Source of the DNA: Cordilura impudica | Lineage: Eukaryota; Arthropoda; Insecta; Diptera; Scathophagidae | Direction: 5' to 3' | Assembly (NCBI GenBank): GCA_963682025.1 | Contig: OY821522.1 | Location: forward strand, 22,522,787 to 22,586,786 | DNA: 64,000 bases | Part shown: positions 54,963-64,000 of the stretch, piece after piece | How positions within the stretch are numbered: the first letter of the stretch is position 1 | How the letters are laid out: the number at the start of each line of letters is the position of its first letter | Position numbers and translations under genes: made by a program | Notes under the pieces: generated by a model | Told to the model about the DNA's origin: nothing | Seen by the model: only the letters and a program-made list of their open reading frames with translations | Database searches by the model: none

Positions 54963-55545
54963 CTAATATAAAATAAATTGGGTACCTGGTCATTGTGGTA
55001 TAAAAGAAAACGAGTTGGCAGATCTTATTGCAAGAGAAGCTACCTTTTTCCCTTTAGTTACCACACCGAATTACAATCCCCATGATTGGAACAATTACAT
55101 TGTTAAACAATTTATTAAATATTACAAAATTAATTTATTCAACACCATCTCAATTTGGTACAAAAATCTAAACCAAATTTGAACGACTAAGACTCGGACA
55201 TTCTAGAATAACACATGCACATTTGATGAACATTCCTACTCCACAAATCTGCAATTGCATATCTCCCATTCCAAACCCTTCACACATCCTTGTACACTGC
55301 CCCAAGTTCAATAATCAAAGACAAGCCATATTTGGCGAAATCGATCCAATTAGAACTTTATCTAACCCATCTCCTGAAAATATTACAAAATTTTAAAATT
55401 TCTTAAAGTAATAAATACCTATAATTTTATATAAATCTATTATATTATATCGAGCTGAAGACCATAGTAGCTATTGCTCTAACTCTTATATTACCTTATA
55501 ATTTAAACTGTAAGTTAATAAAAGAAAAAAATAAATAAAATAAAT
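54963..55545 (+). other. E1 ORF2 end, 3' UTR and A-rich tail
   Basis: Remains of the C-terminal part of ORF2, with the RNase H end ENELADLIAREAT at about 55005-55040 and a cysteine/histidine-containing stretch in mixed frames to about 55320. Then comes a short AT-rich 3' UTR and the tail at 55519-55545. Confidence 0.6.
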
Positions 55546-55581
55546 ATCCAAGAATCACATTTTGCCATTCTAATCTCTAAC
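55546..55581. other. Target duplication and 25-bp remnant of element F
   Basis: ATCCAAGAATC (55546-55556) repeats the left flank of E1, and the following bases continue element F on the minus strand up to the start of D1 at about 55582. Confidence 0.6.
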
Positions 55582-57466
55582 GCTCGGAAGCGTTTGCTTG
55601 GGGAGAGTATAATCCGGTCTTAATATGGGTTATTCCAAATACAGAAAAGAATTCTCGCATTTCTTTCGAAATGAATTGCTTACCGTTATCACTGTGTATG
55701 AACTGTGGAACTCCAAATATGTTGAACAGGTAATTCTGATAGAAGTCAATTACATTTATTGATGTAGCGGCCCTTAAAGGACGAAGGAAAAGAAATTTCA
55801 TAGTGGTCAATAGCAATAAACAAGTATGTATTTTTCGACTTTGAACATGGATACGGTTCCCAGAAAGCCACAATAAAAACGTTGCAATGGACGAAAAGTC
55901 ATAAATGCGTCCCGCATAGGTGGCCTGAGAATATGAGTTAGAGCTTTTATAATTTTACAAGTATCGCTACATACGCTTTGATATCGCGTGGCATTGAGGG
56001 CCAAAAGGACTTTTGACGTACTTGGGAAAGAGCTTTGAAATTTTGGGAGCCATAATCACCACAGACTTTCTTCTTCGTTTTCAATTCCTTGACGGAACTT
56101 TACCCTTTTGTAGATATGTCTATCGAACAGACATAGTTCAGGTAAATTATCTTTGTTATCAGAAATATTCTTTTTCAAATCTTTATAATCGGGACAATCA
56201 AGTTCGTCTGATTTCAAATCAATATCGGGAAAACTAACAGTAATTTCTAGCGCATCAACATCAAATCGTGACAATGTGTCAGGGCCCACATTTAGCGTAA
56301 CTTTTCTATGTTCCATCTTAAAATAAATATGAGACTCCATCGGGCTAGTCTTCCGCTCAGATCCTGTTGGGACATCAACCATTTTAAGCTGGAATGATCT
56401 GTTATTATTCTAAAAGGCAATAAATTTATATATGGTCTAAATCGTTTTATACTGACTATTACTGCTAAGCACTCAATCTCAGTTACAGTGTAATTACGCT
56501 GTGGCTTATTTATCTTTTGAGAAATAAATGAGATAGGTCTTTCTCGCTTATCATCGTCTATTTGGTATAAAACGCCACCTACGCCAACACGTTAGGCATC
56601 ACACTGAACGATGAATTCTTTTGAAAACTCGGGTTGAACAAGGACAGGGGAGCTAGATAAAGCTACCTTAAGTTTTTCGAAACTATCGATTGCATTAGGA
56701 GTTAATGAAAATGCACCTTTTTGTTTACGTAAGCAATCGGTAGGAGGACCAGCTAGGTTAGCAAAATTGTTAATAAACGACCTATACCAGTTTGCCATAC
56801 CTATAAATCGGCGAACCTGCCGAGGAGTTTTCGGCAATGGAAAGTTAACTGTGGCAGTCACTTTGTCTGGATCGACATTAAGACAACCTTTCCCTATACG
56901 ATAGCCTAAATACTTAATTTCGCTCTGGAAAAATTTGCCTTTAGTTACATTTATTGTAAGTCCTTCGTCCTTCAGGCATTTTGCGACCTGTTGGAGTAAG
57001 TTAATATGTTCTTCAAAAGTTGAACTGCGGACAAGAGGGTCGTCTTGGTAAATAAAACGTTCTCCCTTAAGCGAGATGGAACAACTTTGTCCAAAAGGCA
57101 CGACGCAGTACCGGTAGAGGGGTCTGCCTGGAACCGCAAAGGCAGTTTTTTTCCTTTGATGACTCGGGGTGCCTTTTTTGGAAAAAAAAGCATCTTTTAA
57201 GTCCATGCCACTGATATAATGAGTGTTCTTTAGTCTGCTAAGCAGACCATTAATGTGGGGAAGGGGATAGGAATCCCTCTTCGTGATAAGATTTAGTTTT
57301 CTAGAATCGAGGCATAAACGTACCTTTCCAGGTCTCCTAACGTTAACAACTGGGAAGCACCAGGGTGATTTAGACTCCTCTATTAACCCCATTTTTAATA
57401 AACGATCAAGCTCCTCGTAAACCTCGGCTTGCCTTGGGGGTGAAATTAGATAATGCTTGCACTTTA
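55582..57466 (-). pseudogene. pol: D1: fragment of the element B family, RT to integrase
   Basis: Minus strand, right to left: RT entry CKHYLISPPRQAEVYEELDR, CLDSRKLNLITKRDSYPLPH (about 57320), MDLKDAFF (about 57205), PFGQSCS, then YQDDPLVRSSTFEEHINLLQ (about 57050), KYLGYRIGKGCLNVDPDKV and RRFIGMANWYRSFINNFANL; RNase H entry FSKEFIVQCDA followed by a TAA (56592-56594); the tether and zinc region to about 55980; and the first part of the integrase core with INVIDFYQNYLF and SDNGKQFISKEM, stopping at 55582. About 38 bases in the PFG-YQDD interval of element B are missing, as in D2. Frames change at several points. The right end, 57466, is the joint with the second tandem copy. Confidence 0.8.
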
Positions 57467-58051
57467 CAACAAAATTTGTTACTACTGTGCAAATGAATAC
57501 CACTTAAACCCTGATATAGAAAACGATGAGTGCAAAAATTAAATCAACTGTATAAACTGCATAAAACACAAAATTGAAAATACCAATCACACCTCTAAAG
57601 ACAAAAAATGTCCAACTTTTATCAAACATAAAGAGCTACAAAATTGACAATAAATCTGCACTTTAAATCTACAATGAACGCCACCAACATGACGGATCAC
57701 TATACTCTTCTACTGCTAACAATAACATCACTAAACAAGTCATCAAAGATAACATCAATTCTATATATTCACAAAAAACATTAACAGCCACTAAACCCAC
57801 TACCTCTACAACCAGCTAATAAAATAACATTTAGATATGATACCATATCTGATTCTGAATCGGATATTCAAACACCTCCAACGACTTCCAAAGATGCAAC
57901 ATCAAAAAAAGGGATAGTAATTCTCCCTAGAACAACATCCAAAAGAATACAAGAACAGCTTAAGAAAATCGCAAATCCACGCAATACATCCACTAATCCC
58001 CCAAAAAAAACAAAGGAAAAACAACAAGAAGCTAAGCGACGACCAAATTGA
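57467..58051 (+). pseudogene. E2 ORF1, C-terminal remnant
   Basis: Begins at the second, loose zinc knuckle (CYYCANEYH) and shows the same TAA after ENDECKN as E1, so this stop predates the duplication. The Ser/Thr/Lys-rich end is present to the TGA at about 58051. Confidence 0.75.
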
Positions 58052-58755
58052 CTACTCCTCAAATGATGTCTAATTCCGGCAAATATTTAAAAACCATATT
58101 ATCATTATTATTTCAAAACTTATCAACATTAACACCCCCTACATTTCCAATTATTCTCAATAATTTAAATATTTCTTATCGTAATAATTTTTTACTTATT
58201 CTTTCACAAGATTGTGTTTCTGATCATAGCACGACTATATCTGTCTTTGTTATAGTTTTTGACACAATATTGTACTACAATCCATATTTTTTTCCACTTA
58301 TCACTCTCTATTATATATCAATATTATATATCAATATTATTTTTATTCACTTATTTATAATATTCGTATCAACTTGCACACTCTACTTTTTAGTATTTCC
58401 ACTTATCTACATAATTTGAAAGGTGATTATTTTTACAAGTATTATTACTCTAATTTGCCCTTTAATTTTATTGTTGATATTAACCTCATTACCTACTGCT
58501 ACACACATCTGAAAGTGCATATGTTACTAATACTTACACATAATTTTTATACGCATGCAAATTTATTATTTTTATACATCTACTACTCTTTCAATTTGTT
58601 CTTAATTATATACTCATTATATATACTCAAAAGTTACATTACCAAACTATTCAACATCATAAATTCACTAATATCTCACATTGATGTACACCTTCCGTGG
58701 CCAACTTATAAAATATCCATTCATAACAGACCTAACATTATAAAACTCACTTTCA
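58052..58755 (+). other. ORF1-ORF2 spacer of E2
   Basis: Same T-rich spacer as in E1, with a small local duplication of the word ATATCAATATTAT around 58315-58340. No gene is seen. Confidence 0.5.
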
Positions 58756-61700
58756 CTTTTCACACCATAAAATGACTTTATATACTTTATAGGAACAATT
58801 ATAACGAATTACAAATCCTTTTAAAAACCTTTGCACCAAAGATCCTATGCATACAAGAGACTCATATACATGACATAACAAATCTAAGTGTACCAATTAA
58901 CTACACAATCTATTCAAAAAATACTTCAAATACTAGATACGGTGGAGTTGCCATACTAGTCCATAACTTTTTACAGCACAAACAAATTAACGTAGGACAC
59001 CACCCCCCAAATAGACACTATTTGTATAGAGATAACTTCAAAATTCAAATTCAACATTTTCTCTACATATATTGCACAACATTTTAGCAGACAAAATCTC
59101 GATGATATATTTAAGAAATCTACTTTACCAAATTTCATCATGGGAAATTTTAATAGCTGGCACACTAGTTGGGGATCAGCCAGCAGCAACACTAGAGGAA
59201 CAACCTTAGCTAACTTTATAATGATTCGGAATACATTATTCTTAACGACACCGTACCAACCCACTTTAGTACTCCTCCCTCCCATTGCACTCTATTCAGA
59301 ATGGCATATTTTGGATAACCTGCATGGAAGTGACCACTATCCGATTATAGTCTCCCTTTTTCACAATACACACCCCAATACCTCAAATTTCTAACCTAAA
59401 TATAAGACAGATCTTGCAAATTGGCAAATATTTAAAAGGAAGTGTTTATTTTTCAATTCAAAACGTCAAATAAGTGAAAATATCCACAAAGAAGCTGCCA
59501 ATATCTCCAAAATCATTCTCCAATCTGCTAATATTGCTATACCTCAAACTAGGAAAATGTCTTGTAAAAAAGTCCCCTGCTGGAATAATAATCTGGAAAC
59601 TCTCAAGACCCATAAGAACAAAGCTTGGTCTAAGTACAAACGTGACATGAGTCTTTTAAGAAAATTAGAGCCCAATTTAAAAGAGAAATCAAGCTTTCCA
59701 AAGCAACATCTATAAATGAATTCGGTACCACTATCAACCCTTCTACGCCTATTGCTAAAATTTGGTCAAATATAAAAAATTTTACGGGTTTCAAATCAAC
59801 AACCTCAATACATTGCGTATCTAAGTTAGACAACCCTAATATTATGCTGACAGAGAGATTAGATGTGGCCCAAAAATTCGCAGCCTTTTGGTCTGATTAC
59901 TCTTCAGATTTGAAATTCACGCAAAACTTCAGAAACCAAAAAAAGAGGAGCACAAGGGATCCTTACTCTATAACTCCAACACGCAAAGCATTAATTATCG
60001 AATACCCCATCAACATGTTAGAACTCTCAACAGTAAAGTAAACTGAAAGGTAAAACACCTAGTATGGACAGAGTGTCATATCCAATTATTAAAAACCTCC
60101 CTCTTGATATGAAAGATAGACTGTTAAATTTATATAACAATATATTTACCTACTATATTCCTCAACAATATAAAAAAAACATTGTCATTCCTATTTTAAA
60201 GACCGGATCGGACAAATCTTTAGTTAAAGTATATAGAGCGATTTCCCTAAACTCTTGTCTTTCAAAGGTATTGGACAGACTGTGATGGTTCTTGCAAACA
60301 AACAATCTTATTGATAACCGTCAATTTGGCTTTAAAAGAGGAAAATCAACAATTGGTCCACTTTTATACATAGACTCTCACATCACCACCAGTTTATCTA
60401 GACGCAAACACATTTCAATTATATCACTAGACTTTGAGAGATCGTTCTACAGAATTGGCATACACGCTGTTATTGACCAACTTACTTCATGGAAGATGGG
60501 TTCACATATTGTAAATTACGTCAAAAATTTTATGACCAATAGAAAAATTATTATACGACTTGGTAACTGTTACTCAACCCCACATTCTTTGAATAATGGT
60601 ATCCCACAAGGATCTCCTCTGTCAGTCATACTGTTCTTAATCGCATACAACAGACTGTGTACGATTATTTCCTTTCATAACGATATTGACTTTGTTGCTT
60701 ACGCAGATGATTTCAATCTAATTATTAAGTTCGACAAAAGAAAAAACCCTATAATTGATCTCAATCAATTGTTTTTTGATATTGAGGAATGGTCTTCTAT
60801 TTCGGGAGCAATTCTTTCAATATCCAAATGCAAATATATTCATATATGTCGCAAGCAAAATTGCAACTGCGTATTACACTCCCCTCACACAAAACTAACC
60901 CAAACCAATACTCTAAGGATACTCGGCTTACATATAAACCAGAGGTATAATTGGGTCAATCACATTACTCACATAGTGACTTCGCTATCTACCCGACTCA
61001 AGATCGTAAAATGTCTATCCAATCCGGAGCTCAATTGCAATACTTGCACTATTACTTCGGTGGTTAAATCATTAATCTTGTCAAAAACAAATTATGCATT
61101 ACCAATATACGGGAACTCGCCCAACTCTATGTTACGCAAAATCAAGACATTAGTCAATTCTGCTATCAGACTCTCTCTTGGAGCATTCCGCTCAACTCCA
61201 GTAAAAAATATGCTGTTCGAAATGCAAAATTGCTTCAGTAGAAACACAAACAAAAATATTAACTGCAAAACTTTTAAAATCAATAGCTTTCAGTTCAAAC
61301 ACACCCATCCGTCAACTAGTTAGACAATGTAAAACTTCCAAAATAATACCGAGAATACCATCAACTATATATTGTTCATTACAAAACTGCAAAAATGTAG
61401 TTGTTCCGCTTGATATAATAAATTCTGGTCCCATACAACACCCACCATGGCATTTGAATGACTGCATTATAAATACCACCCTACACAACCATACCAAATC
61501 CAATTGCAGCTCAGAGCAATACCAAATTTTATTCAACGAACTTAAAAATACCTTTTACGATCACAAATTCTTTTTTACTGACGGTTCAAAAACCGATACA
61601 ACTATATCATTTAGTATAACTACAGAAAATATGACTATCAAATCTGCCATTCTCCCTGAATATAGTACTATATATTCTGCGGAACTAATAGCTATATATG

Positions 61701-61858
61701 AATCAATAAATCATGTATATCCAAAAACAGCAAAATTTGCCATATGTTCTGACTCTCTATCTTCATTGATAACAATAACAAACATAAACAACGCAACCCA
61801 CTATATTACCGAAATCAGAAATCTCTTAATTGACAGACAACCTAATATAAAATAAATT
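58756..61858 (+). pseudogene. E2 ORF2: endonuclease, reverse transcriptase, RNase H
   Basis: Same domain order as E1. Differences: an extra C at about 59003-59008 shifts the endonuclease frame; MGNFNSWHTSWGSA again has N for D; a TAA near 59392 interrupts the linker. Fifteen bases (five codons) present in E1 near 53410 are missing at about 60281, and the neighbouring TGA remains. The RT frame 60292-61323 has GIPQGSPLSVILFLIAYN, the more usual Pro form, and AYADDFNLI, and ends early through a frameshift near 61220. RNase H is better kept than in E1: TDGSKTDTTIS, SAELIAIYES and CSDSLSSLITI are all in one frame (61454-61855), which then stops at TAA. Confidence 0.85.
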
Positions 61859-62424
61859 GGATACCTGGTCATTGTTGTATAAAAGAAAACGAGTTGGCAG
61901 ATCTTATTGCAAGAGAAGCTACCTTTTTCCCTTTAGTTACCACACCGAATTACAATCCCCATGATTGGAACAATTACATTGTTAAACAATTTATTAAATA
62001 TTACAAAATTAATTTATTCAACACCATCTCAATTTGGTACAAAAATCTAAACCAAATTTGAACGACTAAGACTCGGACATTCTAGAATAACACATGCACA
62101 TTTGATGAACATTCCTACTCCACAAATCTGCAATTGCATATCTCCCATTCCAAACCCTTCACACATCCTTGTACACTGCCCCAAGTTCAATAATCAAAGA
62201 CAAGCCATATTTGGCGAAATCGATCCAATTAGAACTTTATCTAACCCATCTCCTGAAAATATTACAAAATTTTAAAATTTCTTAAAGTAATAAATACCTA
62301 TAATTTTATATAAATCTATTATATTATATCGAGCTGAAGACCATAGTAGCTATTGCTCTAACCCTTATATTACCTTATAATTTAAACTGTAAGTTAATAA
62401 AAGAAAAAAATAAATAAAATAAAT
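61859..62424 (+). other. E2 ORF2 end, 3' UTR and A-rich tail
   Basis: Same content as in E1: RNase H C-terminus in a shifted frame (ENELADLIAREAT at about 61885-61920), mixed-frame C-terminal remains, then the A-rich tail ending at 62424. Confidence 0.6.
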
Positions 62425-62460
62425 ATCCAAGAATCACATTTTGCCATTCTAATCTCTAAC
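62425..62460. other. Second copy of the E1 flank (target duplication and F remnant)
   Basis: ATCCAAGAATC and the following 25 bases repeat 55546-55581, which shows that the duplication is of the genomic block and not a second retrotransposition. Confidence 0.75.
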
Positions 62461-64000
62461 GCTCGGAAGCGTTTGCTTGGGGAGAGTATAATCCGGTCTT
62501 AATATGGGTTATTCCAAATACAGAAAAGAGTTCTCGCATTTCTTTCGAAATGAATTGCTTACCGTTATCACTGTGTATGAACTGTGGAACTCCAAATATG
62601 TTGAACAGGTAATTCTGATAGAAGTCAATTACATTTATTGATGTAGCGGCCCTTAAAGGACGAAGGAAAAGAAATTTCATAGTGGTCAATAGCAATAAAC
62701 AAGTATGTATTTTTCGACTTTGAACATGGATACGGTTCCCAGAAAGCCACAATAAAAACGTTGCAATGGACGAAAAGTCATAAATGCGTCCCCCATAGGT
62801 GGCCTGAGAATATGAGTTAGAGCTTTTATAATTTTACAAGTATCGCTACATACGCTTTGATATCGCGTGCCATTGAGGGCCAAAAGTACTTTTGACGTGC
62901 TTGGGAAAGAGCTTTGAAATTTTGGGAGCCATAATCACCACAGACTTTCTTCTTCGTTTTCAATTCCTTGACGGAACTTTACCCTTTTGTAGATATGTCT
63001 ATCGAACAGACATAGTTCAGGTAAATTATCTTTGTTATCAGAAATATTCTTTTTCAAATCTTTATAATCGGGACAATCAAGTTCGTCTGGTTTCAAATCA
63101 ATATCGGGAAAACTAACAGTAATTTCTAGCGCATCAACATGAAATCGTGACAATGTGTCAGCGCCCTCATTTAGCGTAACTTTTCTATGTTCCATCTTAA
63201 AATCGTATCCTTGCAATATGAGACTCCATCGGGCTAGTCTTCCGCTCAGATCCTGTTGGGACATCAACCATTTTAAGCTGGAATGATCTGTTATTATTCT
63301 AAAAGGCAATAAATCTATATATGGTCTAAATCGTTTTACACTGACTATTACTGCTAAGCACTCAATCTCAGTTACAGTGTAATTACGCTGTGGCTTATTT
63401 AACTTTTGAGAAATAAATGTGATAGGTCTTTCTCGCTTATCATCGTCTATTTGGTATAAAACGCCACCTACGCCAACACGTTAGGCATCACACTGAACGA
63501 TGAATTCTTTTGAAAACTCGGGTTGAACAAGGACAGGGGAGCTAGATAAAGCTACCTTAAGTTTTTCGAAACTATCGATTGCATTAGGAGTTAATGAAAA
63601 TGCACCTTTTTGTTTACGTAAGCAATCGGTAGGAGGACCAGCTAGGTTAGCAAAATTGCTAATAAACGACCTATACCAGTTTGCCATACCTATAAATCGG
63701 CGAACCTGACGAGGAGTTTTCGGCAATGGAAAGTTAACTATGGCAGTCACTTTGTCTGGATCGACATTAAGACAACCTTTCCCTATACGATAGCCTAAAT
63801 ACTTAATTTCGCTCTGGAAAAATTTGCCTTTAGTTACATTTATTGTAAGTCCTTCGTCCTTGAGGCATTTTGCGACCTGTTGGAGTAAGTAAATATGTTC
63901 TTCAAAAGTTGAACTGCGGACAAGAGGGTCGTCTTGGTAAATAAAACGTTCTCCCTTAAGCGAGATGGAACAACTTTGTCCAAAAGGCATGACGCGATAC
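62461..64000 (-). pseudogene. pol: D2: fragment of the element B family, RT to integrase
   Basis: Second copy of D1, cut by the window end. Minus strand: RT with PFGQSCS, YQDDPLVRSSTFEEHIYLLQ, KYLGYRIGKGCLNVDPDKV and RRFIGMANWYRSFISNFANL; RNase H entry FSKEFIVQCDA and the same TAA as D1; then RIITDHSSLKWLMSQQDLSG (about 63290), better preserved than in D1, which lacks about 16 bases there; the tether; and the start of the integrase core with INVIDFYQNYLF and SDNGKQFISKEM. Frame changes as in D1. Not functional. Confidence 0.8.

Larger units (their letters stand above)
49729..55545 (+). mobile_element. Element E1: full-length I-like non-LTR retrotransposon
   Basis: Starts CAGTACGAATATAAGC, an initiator-like 5' end often seen in insect non-LTR elements, and ends in an A-rich tail (55519-55545, AAAAGAAAAAAATAAATAAA). 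An 11-base target duplication flanks it. It has ORF1 with zinc knuckles, a spacer of about 700 bases, and ORF2 with endonuclease, reverse transcriptase and RNase H. RNase H plus a long ORF1-ORF2 spacer resemble the I clade. Both ORFs have breaks. Confidence 0.85.
57467..62424 (+). mobile_element. Element E2: second copy of the I-like element, 5' truncated by the duplication
   Basis: Matches E1 from the zinc-knuckle part of ORF1 to the A-rich tail, ending just before ATCCAAGAATC at 62425-62435. It lacks the 5' end because the duplicated block begins inside ORF1, not because of incomplete reverse transcription: there is no target duplication at its left edge. Confidence 0.85.
50617..64000. repeat. 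Tandem duplication, period 6850 bp (E plus D block)
   Basis: The sequence from CAACAAAATTTGTTACTACT at 50617 recurs from 57467. The first unit, 50617-57466, contains E1 from within ORF1 to its tail, the F remnant and D1. The second unit repeats all of this to the window end and probably beyond. At the joint, D1 (reading ATAATGCTTGCACTTTA on the plus strand) passes directly into ORF1 sequence. The copies differ by scattered substitutions and several indels. Confidence 0.9.

Noticed and set aside
57467..62424. E2 as an independent 5'-truncated retrotransposition
   Set aside because: The copy includes the genomic 3' flank of E1 (target duplication, F remnant, D fragment) and has no left target duplication, so block duplication explains it better.

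Overview
The window is eukaryotic, AT-rich and almost entirely repetitive: one giant AAT microsatellite followed by about 53 kb of nested, broken transposable elements. An insect genome, most likely a higher fly, is suggested by an errantivirus-type Ty3/gypsy element with env, a mariner, Penelope-like elements with GIY-YIG endonuclease, non-LTR elements carrying RNase H, and LTR elements primed by tRNA-Lys. This is inference; no host gene is intact and no rRNA, tRNA, CRISPR or bacterial-type gene was recognised. The setting looks like pericentromeric or other heterochromatic DNA.

Layout. 1-10706: nearly pure (AAT)n. 10707-12850: 5' part of a minus-strand LTR retrotransposon (element G; PBS at 12050-12067). 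12853-14975: two partial Penelope-like copies, head to tail on the minus strand. 15012-34022: element A, an errantivirus-like gypsy element with 530-bp LTRs and a 4-bp TGTA target duplication. Its interior holds three successive leader-gag-pol blocks; only the third continues through integrase and env. The middle block is interrupted at 20406-23711 by a DNA transposon-like insertion that carries an intron-containing fragment of a host gene related to ASCC2 (CUE-domain protein of the ASC-1 complex).

34023-46839: element B, a minus-strand Ty3/gypsy element, interrupted by element C (36564-41031, a compact LTR retrotransposon with 1452-bp near-identical LTRs, ATGT target duplication and no gag) and by a mariner (44658-45944, TA duplication). 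46893-47352: Penelope endonuclease fragments in inverted orientation. 47640-49728: a decayed minus-strand non-LTR element (F). 49729-55545: a full-length I-like non-LTR element (E1) inserted into F with an 11-bp target duplication, followed by a fragment (D1) of the same gypsy family as B. From 57467 to the window end, the block 50617-57466 (E1 body plus D1) is repeated in tandem with a period of 6850 bp (E2 plus D2).

No element appears fully coding-competent: every gag, pol, env, ORF2 or transposase seen has at least one frameshift, stop or deletion. The main biological interest is structural: serial internal amplification inside one LTR pair, capture of host exons by a transposon, a recent non-autonomous LTR element, and a second large tandem duplication made of unrelated TE pieces.
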